Assembly (NCBI RefSeq): GCF_905171765.1 | Contig: NC_053395.1 | Coordinates: forward strand, 184,344,156 to 184,408,155 | Origin: Bufo bufo | Taxonomy: Eukaryota; Chordata; Amphibia; Anura; Bufonidae | Direction of reading: 5' to 3' | DNA length: 64,000 bases | Shown here: positions 21,847 through 33,533 of the stretch, in pieces | How positions within the stretch are numbered: the stretch's first letter is position 1 | Layout of the letters: each line of letters begins with the position of its first letter | The notes under the pieces: generated by a model | Told to the model about the DNA's origin: nothing | What the model saw: only the letters and a program-made list of their open reading frames with translations | Databases searched by the model: none | Made by a program: the position numbers and the translations under genes

Positions 21847-22338
21847 GGGGTAGGTTCACATGGAGCTATTTGGAGGAAGTTTAGGCTTCATGCGCACAAC
21901 CGTATCCGTTTTGCGGTCTGCAAATTGCGGATCCACAAAACACAGATACCAGCTGCGTGCATCCCTCATTTTCCCGTTCTGCACGACCAGCCCTATTCTT
22001 GTTCACAATTTAACGGACAAGAATAGGACATGTTCTGTCTTTTTTTGCGGGGACTTGGAATGGACCTACAGATGAGCACTCTTTTGTTTTTGCGGCCCCA
22101 TTGAAATGAATGGAACGGTTGCGGACCGAAAATAGTCGTGTGCATGAGGCCTTAGAGGCAGATTTTCCTGCAGGTTTTTCAGCCAAAGCCAGAAGTAGAT
22201 CCAGCAGGAAGGAGACCTATCAGTCCTTCCTTTATATTTCTGATTCCTTTCAGAACTACTGACTTTGGCTGAAAAACTGGCTGTGGCAAAATCTGCCTCA
22301 AAACCTCCTCCAAAAAACTCAGTGTGAACCTACTCTAA
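21847..22338. mobile_element. Palindromic element AGGTTCACATGGAG, split by a GCGGACC copy
   Basis: The left piece GGGGTAGGTTCACATGGAGC at 21847 is inverse to CTCAGTGTGAACCTACTCT at 22319-22337. Continuation words are AGGCAGATTTTCCTGCAGG and GCCACAGCCAG...AATCTGCCTC. The first 35 bp are separated from the rest by the insertion 21881-22154. Confidence 0.65.
21881..22154. mobile_element. GCGGACC fold-back element inside 21847-22338
   Basis: TTAGGCTTCATGCGCACAACCG at the left, CGTGTGCATGAGGCCTTA at the right. Inside are TTGCGGTCTGCAAATTGCGG and GGACAAGAATAGGACATG. TTA is present at both borders. Confidence 0.8.
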
Positions 22339-24101
22339 GTTTTCGTCCAGTCTGAGGGTGGAAAATCTTCAGCTCCTCCACCATGTGTGGTCATAGCCAG
22401 ATTTGGAGAATATGGGGAAAACCCTTAGTGGTTAGGATCCAGATATGATCCATGAAGGTGCAGAAACAACCTTGTCACGGATTTTCTGCTATGTGTGAAC
22501 ACAACCTAAGAGTCACATCTGTACCAAGGTTCTCATAGGAGAGCTCTATAGATTTCTAATTGTGTAATAAACACTTCCCAGGCCTCCACGGACAGTCAGT
22601 CTACAGTCGAGACGCCAGCGTGCCATCACTTATCTCGTCTTCTCGTTTTATTCTTAAAGTCACTGCTAATTATTGCATTGTCTACTCCCTAATCATTGAA
22701 GATCTGTTGCCTCTGCAGTGTCAGTAGTGCACCAGCGTCTGTGGACTGGGAGCCGGACTGGGTTTTCTTTTGTTAAATTACTCTTTTTCAATTATATTTA
22801 TATATATATATATATTTTGATCTGGATGTTTGTGTAGTTGAAGTTGAAAGATCAAAGCCCATTGATCTGAGTGATGTTCGTAACCATTTTCGGCACAGTT
22901 TTGGCCACCTGCTGGGGCTATTTATCCCTCCAGCTAGCCATTGAGCAAGCACCCCCTGCGCATCTCTGCTCGTAAAACCTGATTGAGGAAGTATTTCAGA
23001 TCTGTTTACGAGCAAGCAACGTCGCACGCCCGGAAAAAGGCCCCCAAGTATTGCCCTTCCCTGCGCTCGGTCAGACGCGTTATTGCTGGAATTCCATAGC
23101 ACTAGCCATGTCCCAGCTCATATATATATATAAGACCTGCTAGTGAAATACATAAAAAACCTAAACACTTATTGTTTCACTTGGATGTAAAGAGCACGTA
23201 GTATATATACAGATACGTCTGAGTCAGTGTATACATTTTTTATTTTTTTATACGTCTCTTCGCTGTAATATTAAAATGTTTTAGAAAGAAAATGTAATTA
23301 TTTTCCCAGTTGTTTTATTTCAGATGCCATATAAGTAACTGGTAATGTATAATTTTTCGACAGCATATCCAAGTAAAATAATTGAAAAAAAGTGATAAAT
23401 TCTTCACAGTCACAGACAAATTTGGGGGATATTTATCAAAACTGGTGCAAAGGAAAAGTGAAGCGATTCCCCATAGCAACCAATGGGCTCAGCTCTCATT
23501 TTTCCGCAGGCAATTTTTTCCAAATCGGACATAAAATAGAAGAACCTGGCCAACAGGATTTGTCTGTTTGGGGCTTAAACCCTCATGACAGATCCCTTTA
23601 AATCAGTTGTTAAAGTGACAAACATCTTTGCATATTCCATGCACCTGTCGTAATCCCGTCTTATACATTTACGTGTTTTGTATTATATATTGTGGAGTAG
23701 TATCTGTAGGACATAGGTTGTTTTTTTTATGCACACTTTCAATACAAAGCACGTTCCAGCTGATCTATTTGGATATTTAACCTATAGAAGTCATTGGATT
23801 TTATTTTAAAAATGCGTGTTCTGTATACGTTTAGCTCACACGTGTGGATTTGTTTTTTATCAACATCACAAACGGCAAAAGAAAGTTAATGCTTTACAAA
23901 AAAAATAATGTACAACTACAGATGAAAAACTGGCAACTTATAACAAGATATGGAAAAAAAATAGACACTATATACAGAAACAAGGAAGGAACAAATTGTA
24001 AAAAACAAAACAAAAAAAATTTTTTTTTTGTTGATCATTTTTTTATTTTATTTTTTTATTATTTTAAGTGTGAAGGAGATTTGTGACTCTAGCGTGCAGA
24101 G
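22339..24101. other. OLA1: OLA1 intron, mostly unique
   Basis: No gene is seen. There are short (TA)n runs at about 22798-22816 and 23122-23132. A small repeat remnant at 23420-23560 has ATATTTATCAAAACTGG and CCATAGCAACCAATGGGC. An A-rich, then T-rich stretch runs from 23900 to 24070. Confidence 0.5.
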
Positions 24102-24421
24102 TAAGGTCTCTTGCACACGAACGTATTTTCTTTCCGTGTACATTCCGTTTTTATTGTTTGTTTTTTTGCGGACCATATGCGGAACCATTCACTTCAATGG
24201 GTCCGCAAAAAAAAAACAGAAGTTACTCCGTGTGCATTCCATTTCCGCATGTCCGTTCCGTAAAAAAACAGAACATGTCCTATTATTGTCTGCAAAACGG
24301 ACAAGGATAGTACTGTTCTATTAGGAGCCAGATGTTCCGTTCCGCAAAATACGGACAGCACACGGATGTCATCTGTGTTTTTGCGGACCGCAAAATACAT
24401 CCGGTCGTGTGCATGCACCTA
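24102..24421. mobile_element. GCGGACC fold-back element
   Basis: AAGGTCTCTTGCACACGAACG at the left, CCGGTCGTGTGCATGCACCT at the right. Inside are TTTTGCGGACCATATGCGG, CACTTCAATGGGTCCGC and CAAAACGGACAAGGATAG. Very similar to the copy at 62835. Confidence 0.82.
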
Positions 24422-24589
24422 GTAATGCAAAATATGGACCTGGGGGAATTTTGTACTGATGTACAAAAGTTGCAGACTTTTGGGCATATGGGATTTTTTC
24501 GCAAAAATGAGACTTTTTTTTTCAATTTTATGCAGCTCCTGCTGCTTTTGGGGCTTATTAAGGGGTGTGGCCTGCCCTAGCCTAGTAGA

Positions 24590-24752
24590 TTTAGGGTACA
24601 GCCACACATTCAGGTTTTCTGATGCAGTTTTGGATGCCAGGCGTGAATTCAAAAAAATCTATCCTTTATACTGTCTCTCCTCTAATGATCCACACCTGAT
24701 TTTGGCTTCCAAAACTGCACCAGGAAACCTGACCGTGTGGCCGTTCCCTTAT
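24590..24752. mobile_element. Small palindromic element (GGTACAGCCACACATTCAGG)
   Basis: The left arm TTAGGGTACAGCCACACATTCAGGTTT is inverse to AAACCTGACCGTGTGGCCGTTCCCTTA, and TGCAGTTTTGGATGCCAG pairs with TTGGCTTCCAAAACTGCA. 163 bp, no coding capacity. Confidence 0.75.
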
Positions 24753-25267
24753 TATAGTTTGTCATGATAGAATTAACGACAAATTTGGTGAACCTTACTC
24801 TACCACACATTGTATAAAACAGCAGGCTTTATAAATCCACCCCAATGTTTTTATAAAATGATACAAGACCAAAAGCCATTGATGTGGCCGTTTGCTTTTC
24901 CTCTGACATGCATCTGTATGTAATATAGAATATATTATACTGTATATCACTCAGTATCGTTTGTCTGCCACGTTCTTTTGGCCTTTCAGCAACTGCATAT
25001 ACATTGCAGGAATTCCTTGGAGCTCGTGAAGAACCACTTCAAAGTAATCCAAAAGTCAGATCTAGATCTAATCACCAGCGCTCATCCTCAAGTATGGCTT
25101 TGCTTGGACGGTCTAGGTAGACAACCCAATATGTTCCAAGTCCTCTCTCAATATTGGGTGCCGATGATAATGTGATCCTACTACTATAAGGGACATTTTC
25201 ATATCACTATGTATGTGTGTTCATAAGATGCTAGTACTTTATCAGTCACTTTTCCATGAGACATTCT

Positions 25268-25540
25268 GATCTGGGGTTTTCTGGGATTGTCATACTGATG
25301 GCGTATCCTCAGGATAGGTCATCAATAGGAGATTGGCGGGGAACCGACTCCCAGCACCCCCACCAGTAAGGTGCATGAAGAGGCCACTTCTCTGCGTCAG
25401 CTCTGTGGCCTCTTCCTAGGCCACGTGACGTCACGTTCATCGGTCACCTCCAGTGAGCACCATGGCTTCCTTAAACAGCTGTTCAGCAAGGGTTGTCGGG
25501 AATTGGACCCCCGCCTATCTCATACACAGAATAAACCTAC
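25268..25540. mobile_element. Degenerate ATCCTC-AGGATAGG MITE
   Basis: The left arm has GGGGTTTTCTGGGATTGTCA and GTATCCTCAGGATAGGTCATCAAT. The centre has CTTCCTAGGCCACGTGACGTCACG. The right arm is partial (GTTGTCGGGAATTGGACCC). It lacks a clear right TTAA. Confidence 0.6.
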
Positions 25541-25975
25541 ATCTAATGATACCTAAAAAAAAAGATAATTTTAAAACTCAGATTTTCACCCTTTTTCATT
25601 CCTGCGTACCACACTGCCTTCCCTGGTGGTTTGTGGGTTGGCAGCAGCGCCTCACCATGCGCCTCACCATGCGTTTTCACTGCTCCAGAAGGTGATACCC
25701 TGGACAGACACTAGGGGGCACTCTCACCGCCGCTAAGTTATAAAAAAATTCACAAATGTTTCATACAACAGTCTTAAACTACAGTGCACTAACTAATAAA
25801 TCTGGCAAATTGTTGACCGTGTGCGCCAGAAAAGCAAATTTAGATTTTGAAAATTGGCAAGGGAAGAACAAAGCAGGAAAAAGTTGCAGCTTTTAGCACA
25901 AATGTGGGATGTGCCAAAAGTTGCATCTAAAATAAACTTGAGTAAATTGGTTAATAAATTAATAGATGGCTGGTC

Positions 25976-26243
25976 TTAGGGTCCATTCACACGTCCGTAG
26001 TGTATTGCGGATTCGCAATACACCCGGCTGGCACCCCTATAGAACCTATTCTTGTCTGCAATTGCGGACAAGAATAGAACATGTTCTATTTTTATCGGGA
26101 GCCGCGGACCGGAAGATCAGGCCGCGCTCCGGAAATGTGGATGCGGACAGCACACTGTGTGCTGTCCGCATCTCTTCCGGCCCCATAGAGAATGAATGGG
26201 TCCGGATTCAGACCCATTATTCGGACGCGTGAATGGACCCTTA
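25976..26243. mobile_element. GCGGACC fold-back element, well preserved
   Basis: TTA at 25976-25978 and 26241-26243 flank GGGTCCATTCACACGTCCG and its inverse CGGACGCGTGAATGGACCC. Internal pairing: TATTCTTGTCTGCAATTGCGG with GGACAAGAATAGAACATG, and GATGCGGACAGCACAC with GTGTGCTGTCCGCATC. Confidence 0.88.
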
Positions 26244-27266
26244 GGCAGACATGTCTGCGGCAGACACCAGGCCAGCTATGGTCCCCACACCTTTAGTTTA
26301 GCCCAGTCCTCGGTCCTTTCTCCATGGAACAAGAGTACAGGGTTTTGAGAGCAGCAATTCCTGCTGGATGCACATTATCAAAACATGCATTCTCTCTGAT
26401 TCTTCCTTATTCTTTTCTTGGCGTTCTTGTATGAAGGAACTGTAAAACGTCACGACACAGAAGCCTCACTGCATCTACATGTAAAATATCACTCTTCTCC
26501 CATGCCAGCGTCACAGAAGTTGTTTTTTTTTTTTTTTGTTTTGTTAATGGCATTTATGTTTAGCAAACTGCACAAATTTTGCTTTTAGAGCGCAGTGTAT
26601 TTCTATGAATTCAGGAGTAATAGAGAACGTCAATCATCCCTTGTAATGAAGTGTACAGGGCTGGAACTGTCAAATTGGTACTTAATTAGAGGGTTGTGTT
26701 TCCTTCTTCTGCCCTGTCTGAAGCTGTGTCCCACTGCATCTGTCTAAGAAACTCGGATTTCCCCCGTAACATCCTAAATGACTTGTCAGCAGTGGTTTTT
26801 AGGTTTGACAGTGCTCCTTGTGTGTTTCTGGTCAAAAGATCTGCACAGTAATCTGCCTAAACGTTCACTTAAATATTTCCAGAATAATACATTTTAGGGC
26901 AAATTTTTATTTTTAGGCTTTATTTTATTTTTTCTTCAGCACAAACTGGGCTTTCATCATCAAAACACAACCAGTATTTTTTTAAGTTTTGCAGGCGAAA
27001 AATAAGCAGAAATATAAAATTCAATATTTCTTATTTGTTCATTTGCAATTTTATTTAAAAAAAAAATTTAATATTCATCACACACTGTTGTATATGATGC
27101 TATTGGTGATGGAGGGCCGATCATTTATACTGACGATGTGCCTGATCAGTCTTTTCTTGCAAATATTACGGCTCAAAATGGTTTTGCGGCCTTCTGCGAT
27201 ATGCATTAGGTTAAATTAGCAGACCGTGTCTAGTGCTTGAACTTCCTAATATTCACAGTGTTCAGA
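26244..27266. other. OLA1: OLA1 intron without obvious repeats
   Basis: About 1 kb with no palindrome or transposon end. The stretch 26570-26780 has balanced composition and homeodomain-like words (TACTTAATTAGAGG). No coding frame is supported. Confidence 0.5.
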
Positions 27267-27510
27267 TTAAGGGTCCATTCACACGTCCGTATGTGTTTTG
27301 CAGACCGCACATCGCCGGCACTCTCATAGAAAATGCGGACAAGAATAGGACATGTTCTATTTTTTTTTTTGCGGAACGAAAGTGCGGATCCGCAAATGCG
27401 GATGCGGAAAGCACATTCTGGCCCCATTGAAAATGAATGGGTCCGCACCTGTTCCGCAAAATTGCGGAACGGATGCTGACCCATTTTGCGGCCATGTGAA
27501 TGGACCCTTA
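27267..27510. mobile_element. GCGGACC fold-back element, well preserved
   Basis: TTAAGGGTCCATTCACACGTCCG at the left, GTGAATGGACCCTTA at the right. Inside are TTTTGCAGACCGCACATCGCC, AATGCGGACAAGAATAGG, GGATCCGCAAATGCGGATGC and TTGAAAATGAATGGGTCCGC. Confidence 0.88.
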
Positions 27511-29501
27511 GCCTCCAAGTTGTGATCTGTGGGACCCTGCTCCGGGGGGTTGGTTGTGCACCTCTGTATGGTAGTGCCCGGTGAGGGTATTTCCCCCGAA
27601 CACACCGGCTAGACCTGCACGTTATAGTAAAAAGTGGCAGACATTTTTTCAATCTCTTCGCATTGTTCTACAAAAAAACAGAGCGCAAAACAGAATATAG
27701 AGCTAGGAAAGAACTATAGGTCGCTTTACAAGCTTGTTTAAAGTAGAAATTTTTCCCTAGAAAGTGAATTTTTTTATTTATTTATTGGTTCTTCGATGTA
27801 AAAGGGTTTGGTATCCCTGCAGTATGGCCTGTATTCATACATATCACTCCACACATCTGGCCATCTGTATGTTCAAACCAGCATGGAAAGGATGTGGCCC
27901 ATTTTCTTTTTTAAAAGTGTAAGTTTATCTTCATTTTCTACTGCATTGAAATTATTTCTCGTTCTAAAAAATTAAGTTCTAACAGTGCAGGTTATTAAAT
28001 ACTTGGGAAGATATTTTTTTTCTATTATGTATATTTTGCATAGATAATGATTATTTATTATTAAGGCACCATCTATAGAAACTAACAGAAAAAAAGAATA
28101 CATTAATAGTATTAGAAAAATTGTCAGTTACAATAATGGGCGGTCTGAATGTACTTTTTCGTTTTCTATATGGTTGTAATCTCTGCATATCAGCACTAAA
28201 GAGTTAAATGCAGGCATTGTGCAGGGTGTACAAGCCCCGTGCTATACGATCAGTCGGAAAGGTAATGGGGAACTCCCCTGCTTTCTCCCTTTTCAAATAC
28301 ATTTAAAAAAAAAATGTATATATCTATATTAATTTATATTAAATATCTATATATCTTTATGTTTTTCAAAAGACGAAAACATACATATACCTTGGATACA
28401 TTTGCATCATATGTTCCCTATTAGAGATTTTCAGATAAATAATTTTGGCTGTTCTACAAAGGATTTGTCGTAAATGCAGTTGTTATTATGCAAATGTGGG
28501 TTTTGGGAAAGAATTTTAATGTCTTTTTATTTGCACATACATCTTTTGGTATCTCTGTTGTAAATCTAGAGCATTGTATCTCACTGTTTTCTATTACTAT
28601 AAAAAAAAAAAAATGGGCTAGCTTATAAGGAATAGATCTGCATGATAAAGAAGTATTGCAGCTCGGCAGTGCTACTCCAGCTGCCTGCAGGTGGCGCTGT
28701 TACACGACTGTAATGTTGGTTTGTACGTGTGACTTTTAACTCTTCCCTTTCTCACTTGTATTAGTGTTTTTTTTGTTTGTTTTTTTTGTTTTATATATCT
28801 TTTCATGCTGTCATCTAAAAGAATGCATTGCATTTTTATGCCTTAAAGGGGTTATCCCACGAATAGTATTCCTATGCAATGAAAGGGGTGTTTCAAATGA
28901 ATTATTATTGTATTATGCATGGAATAAAAATATTAGTTTTTTTTACGTACATTATATTTTCCTCTGGTAACGCCCCCCGCTCTTTATCCTTCTGATCCAC
29001 CTTCTCCTGCATTTAATGGTGGACTAACATGCTCAGTAGCTTCCGTGCTCCCTTCCTCCCATCTCGGTGCTGACGTAGTGATCTTGTAGCAGGTGAAGCG
29101 GTCCAGGCAGCTTTCATTCCTTCATCCCTACTTCTAAATTCAGAAGAAAATAGTTGGGGCATTACATAGCATATGTACCTCTGGGGCTGCCTATGAGTGG
29201 CTATTTTCTATGCAAGAGATGAAGGGGCTAAAGAGTAAATTGTGATGCTTTTGGGAAGATGCAGACGCTTGATGAGCTACTGCCCACCCACAGAAAGAGA
29301 ACAAAGTCCTCCAGATAAGTGAGTAAATAAGAGTACAATTCATGAGATAATAGTATACTGCACAGGGTGGGATGCATTTACAATGGTTTACGGCTGCTTC
29401 ACACAATTTACTAATCATTGTCTAGTATTTAGACTGTAAACTTAGACTAAACAGTCCAAAAATATATGCTAGATTATCAGTGGCTAATGCCGGAGCTTCT
29501 A
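27511..29501. other. OLA1: OLA1 intron, AT-rich, with a partial TTAA-type element
   Basis: No gene is seen. Very AT-rich from 27640 to 28850. At 28845 the word TTAAAGGGGTTATCCCACGAATAG starts a MITE left arm whose right arm I cannot find. 29180-29480 is unique. Confidence 0.5.
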
Positions 29502-29948
29502 TAGGCTACTTTCACACTCGTGTTTTGTGCGGATCCGTCATGGATGGATCCGTTTAGATAATACGACCGTCTGCATCCGTTCAGAACAGATCCGTTTATA
29601 TTATCTTTAACATAGCCAAGACGGATCCGTCATGAGCTCCATTGAAAGTCAATGGAGGACGGATCCGCTTTCTATTGGGCCAGATTGTGTCAGTGAAAAC
29701 GGATCCGTCCCCATTAACTTACATTGTGTGCCAGGACGGATCCATTTGGCTTAGTTTCATCAGACGAACACCCAGCGTTTTGGTGTCTGTCTCCAAAGCA
29801 GAATGGAGACTGAACGGAGGAAAACGGAGCAGATCCTTTTCCGGTCAGAATGCATTAGGGCAAAACTGATCCGTTTCGGACCGCTTGTAATAACCCTGAA
29901 CGGATCTCACAAACAGAAAGCCAAAACGAGAGTGTGAAAGTAGACTTA
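29502..29948. mobile_element. Fold-back element, GGATCCGT subfamily
   Basis: TAGGCTACTTTCACACTCGTG is inverse to ACGAGAGTGTGAAAGTAG. The arms are filled with GACGGATCCGT words and CATTGACTTACATTGTGTG-like segments. Close relative of 31400-31756. Confidence 0.8.
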
Positions 29949-30213
29949 GACTGTCTAATCTAAGGGTATGCCACCTATTATTTGGCTTACATTGCCACAG
30001 GCATGTACGGCATGTGACTGCTGAGGTTGCTAATTGACTGGCTACTGTGACGTAAATATAGGCGTCACACTTCCGGTCCAGTGTGGACCAGAAGTGGAAG
30101 AGAAGGGAGCTCGGTGCTGGTGACAGGTGAGTCTTTTTTATTTTTATTTTATTTTTAACCTTTGCACATAGCCGAAACAAATAAAATGGGGTTCCCGGTC
30201 TCAGAGAGCCCCT

Positions 30214-30588
30214 TTAAGGCTACTTTCACATCTGCGTTTTCCTTTCCGGTTTTGAGATCTATCATAAGATCTCAATACTGGAGGAAAATGCTTCAGTTTT
30301 GTCCCCACTCATTGTCAATGGGGACCAAACTGAACATGAACGGAACAGAGTGGACCAAAATGCATTCTGCTCCATTTGGTTGCGTTCCCATGCCGGACAG
30401 AAAAACTTCTGGCCAGCATGGGATGTGGAGCAAGACGGATCCGGCATGAAACACAATGTAAGTCAGTGGTGCCAGATCCATTTTTGCGGACGCAAAAGAA
30501 AACGGACTTAAAATGGTTTTAGCGCCAAATCCATCATGGCCAGTTTAGAGATAATACGTATTATCATAACGGAAGCGTGAAAGTAGAT
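30214..30588. mobile_element. Fold-back element, GGATCCGT subfamily
   Basis: TTAAGGCTACTTTCACATCTGCG at the left, GGAAGCGTGAAAGTAGAT at the right. The centre has CATTGTCAATGGGGACCAAACTG and GCCGGACAG words. The GGCTACTTTCAC/GTGAAAGTAG ends are shared with 29502 and 31400. Confidence 0.75.
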
Positions 30589-30743
30589 GAAGTCCTGTTA
30601 ACGGCAGCTCAGACAGGATAGGTACCCTCATAATCAGGTACAGAAAATAGAATAAAAAAATACAATCAGTACATACAAACCAATTGGAAAAAATGTGTCC
30701 CGATCTAATTTTAATTAGTAAAAATTATAAATGGCACATTCTT

Positions 30744-31044
30744 TTAAGGGTCCATTCACACGTCCGTAAAAGGGTCCGCACCCGTTCCGCAATTTTGTGG
30801 AACGGGTGCGGACCCATTCATTCTCTATGGGCCCGGACGGGAAGCGGAAAGCACACTATGTGCTCTCCGCTTCCGCATTTGCGGAGCGCAGCCCAGAACT
30901 TGCGGTCCGCAGCTCCGCAAAAGATAGAACATGTCCTATTCTTGTCCGCAGCTGCGGACAAGAATAGGCGTTTCTATAGCAGGTGCCGGCCGGGTGTGTT
31001 GCGGATCCGCAAAACACACCACGGACGTGTGAATGGACCCTTAA
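30744..31044. mobile_element. GCGGACC fold-back element, well preserved
   Basis: TTAAGGGTCCATTCACACGTCCG at the left and CGGACGTGTGAATGGACCCTTAA at the right. Inside, GTTCCGCAATTTTGTGGAACGGG, CTTGTCCGCAGCTGCGGACAAG and ACACTATGTGCTCTCCGC fold on themselves. It abuts the next element, sharing TTAA at 31041-31044. Confidence 0.88.
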
Positions 31045-31403
31045 AGGAATGATCCCATGATTAATGTAAAAAAATGAAAATCAGACATCATAGAGTACAT
31101 GACAATCTCTTTCTGAGCTTCCATTGCTCCAATTGTTCTGCTAGATCTTTTTCAAGCTGGGGGGGGGGTGATTTCCTTTCTCAGAGTGCGTGCCCTGCAT
31201 GCTGCAACTAGTGGCAGTTGAAGGATGACACTGAGCATGTGCTTCTGTCTCAGTGAGCAGGACAAAGACATTAGAACAAGAGCAAACAGCAGGTGGCGCT
31301 ATACAGATAGATTTCATTGAATAACTCGGCAGTTGTAATAATTTTTTAATTACATGCAATTAGAAAAGTATTGAGATCCAGGTGTTGGTTTGTAGAATAT
31401 TAA
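31041..31403. mobile_element. TTAA MITE, AGCAGGTGGCGCTATACAGA family (truncated)
   Basis: TTAAAGGAATGATCCCATGATT, CAGACATCATAGAGTACATGAC and AACAGCAGGTGGCGCTATACAGATA match the full copy at 47742-48219, and the copy at 37292-37728 in the opposite orientation. The right 40 bp, including the terminal CAACCCCTTTAA, are missing where the next element starts. Confidence 0.7.
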
Positions 31404-31756
31404 GGCTACTTTCACACTCGCATTTGGTGTGGATCCGTCATGCATCTGCACAGACGGATCCGTTTTCTATTGTGCAAGATTGTGTCAGTGAAAACGGATC
31501 CGTCCCCATTGACTTACATTGTGTGTCAGGACGGATCCGTTTGGCTCAGTTTCATCGGACGGACGCCAAAACGCTGTAAGCAGCGTTTTGGTGTCCGTCT
31601 CCAAAGCGGAATGGAGGCGGAACTGATGCATTCTGAGCGGATCCTTTTCCATTCAGAATGCATTAGTGCCAAACTGATCCGTTTTGGACCGCTTGTGAGA
31701 GCCCTGAACGGATCTCGCAAACGGAAAGCTAAAACGCCAGTGTGAGAGTAGCCTAA
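31400..31756. mobile_element. Fold-back element, GGATCCGT subfamily
   Basis: AAGGCTACTTTCACACTCGC at the left, CGCCAGTGTGAGAGTAGCCTAA at the right. Inside are GACGGATCCGTTTTCTATTG, GCCAAAACGCTGTAAGCAGCGTTTTGG and a repeated GACGGATCCGTTTGG. Confidence 0.82.
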
Positions 31757-32637
31757 TACATAAGCTAAAAGTGGCTTCTAAGAGAATATAACAATAGGCT
31801 GCACCGTCTGAGCGATTCATTGTAAAATATCGTCGGTATTCTGTCCTGTGAAGATCCGGAAAGCTTCAGATATATACGGGACTTAATTATATTTCTGTAA
31901 TACAAAGTAGACTTTTTAGAATCCGTTTTACTTAACCATCCAGCGCTGGTTATGTAATAGGTGCTGTAGTGTTTCCCGGTGACGGACCTGGCAGGTTATA
32001 CCGGTAAATGTCCGATACAGACCCAAAGCATTGTTACGCCAAGCTGTTTCCTTGACAGAAGATAGCAAGTTTTGACAAACATAGCCAGCACAGCGAGTGT
32101 CCAATTTGAAAATCATTTAAATAAATGCAAACCGCCATTATGGGGGAACACAAACAGCCTGAAAGCGAGTTATCAGAATAATTGTCGAACTGTTATGAAT
32201 GGAAGAGGATGTTGAAATAGGGCATGATTGGCTGATGTTACATATGTCCTTGATTACCTTCCCTTGTGCTTTTATCCTAATAAGTGACATTCTTTGTGTT
32301 CCCTTGGGTGGCTAGACAGTCTGACACTGAAGAGGAATAAATATTGCGTGTGCTACACATTAAGCTGTCATCTAAGACAGCATTTAACACAAAAAAAGAA
32401 AATGGTGGGGGGGGGGAAAGGTAACTGGAGAAATTCAGAAGATCTGGAAAGCGACACGTCTGTGGCTTCAGTGATAATTGCTTGAATTTTTGACATGTTT
32501 AGGTCCTGTGCAGTAATTCGGGGTTACTGTAGCCGGCTATGCACGTAATTGGCGTACTGTAGGTGCAGGCTGCCCGGGTCTGTTAGTTTTTGTTGGAAAG
32601 GTGGGGTTATCACATAGTCTTCAAATAACAGTAGCAT
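31757..32637. other. OLA1: OLA1 intron without obvious repeats
   Basis: About 880 bp with no fold-back arms or transposon ends. 32100-32300 is balanced in composition (CCGCCATTATGGGGGAACAC, GGAAGAGGATGTTGAAATAG). No gene is seen. Confidence 0.45.
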
Positions 32638-32782
32638 TTAGGGTGCCTGCACACAATGCGGACAACGTGCGTTTTTTTTTCTGCGTGGATTTCGTGTGAA
32701 AAAAACACAGCGTATATAAGACAACATTTTATGTACACTTTGCTTTTTCCTTAGGGGCGGAAATTGATCTGTTGTGCGGATT

Positions 32783-33283
32783 TTAAATGGGTTATCCTGG
32801 AAATGGTATTGATGATCTATCCTCAGGGTAGGCCATCAATATCAGATCAGTGGGGGCCACCGCCGATCACCTGTGAGAAGAGGCCGCGGCTTCTCCCTAG
32901 GCCATGTGATGTCACCGTCCATCATTCACATGGCCTAGTTCTGGGATGGCCAACCTGAGGCTCTCCAGCTGTTGCAAAACTGCAACTCCCATCATGCCCA
33001 GACTGCATACAGCTATCCGCATGCAGCAGGGCATGGTGGGAGTTGTAGTTTTACAACAGCTGGAGAGCTGCAGGTTGGCCATGCCTGGCCTAGTTGCCGC
33101 TCAGCCCCATTGACGTCAATGGGGCTGAGCTGCAGTACCAAGCACAGCCACTATACTATGTACAGCGCTGTGTTTGGAAAGCTGCCTAGAGCCAGAGCTC
33201 CGATGAACGCGGATACTCCCTATAACAGCTGATCAGCAGGGGTGCCAGGACTCGGATTATCTCTACCTGCATAACCCCTTTAA
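32783..33283. mobile_element. Middle element: palindromic TTAA MITE, ATCCTC-AGGATAGG family
   Basis: TTAA at 32783-32786 and 33280-33283. GGGTTATCCTGGAAATGGTATTGATGAT starts the left arm, and CTGCATAACCCCTT ends the right. The centre has GTCACATGGCCTAG-type words, and this is where the hAT hairpin 32940-33086 landed. Confidence 0.82.
32940..33086. mobile_element. Inner element: hAT-type hairpin MITE with 8-bp duplication
   Basis: TGGCCAACCTGAGGCTCTCC is inverse to the GGAGAGCTGCAGGTTGGCCA arm, with AACTGCAACTCCCATCATGCC and GGCATGGTGGGAGTTGTAG between. The duplication GGCCTAGT is exact, at 32932-32939 and 33087-33094. It is a diverged cousin of the hairpin at 10162. Confidence 0.85.
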
Positions 33284-33533
33284 AATCTACACTATGTCAG
33301 TTGTTTGTCCGATTCCGCACCTTCTGTAGAGAGGTTTTCCCCACAGACTTCTGTGGGGTTGTTAATAGAAACTGCACAACAAACGCACCAAAGCCGCGAT
33401 AAATAGTGCAGATTTATGTGCGTTTTTCTTGCAGATGTTCTGCACACAAGTCCGCACCATGTGCAGGCACCCGTAGACATTTCTTAGATCATTGAGTCAT
33501 GTGAAAAAGGAAATGTGTGCAAAATTTAGTGTT

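Larger units (their letters stand above)
32638..33474. mobile_element. Outer fold-back element of a three-level nest
   Basis: The left end TTAGGGTGCCTGCACACAATGCGG (32638) is inverse to CCGCACCATGTGCAGGCACCCGTA (to 33474). GTGCGGATTTTAA at 32776 and the AAAATCTACAC side at 33282 are the broken arm edges. It has been opened by the TTAA MITE 32783-33283. Confidence 0.78.
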
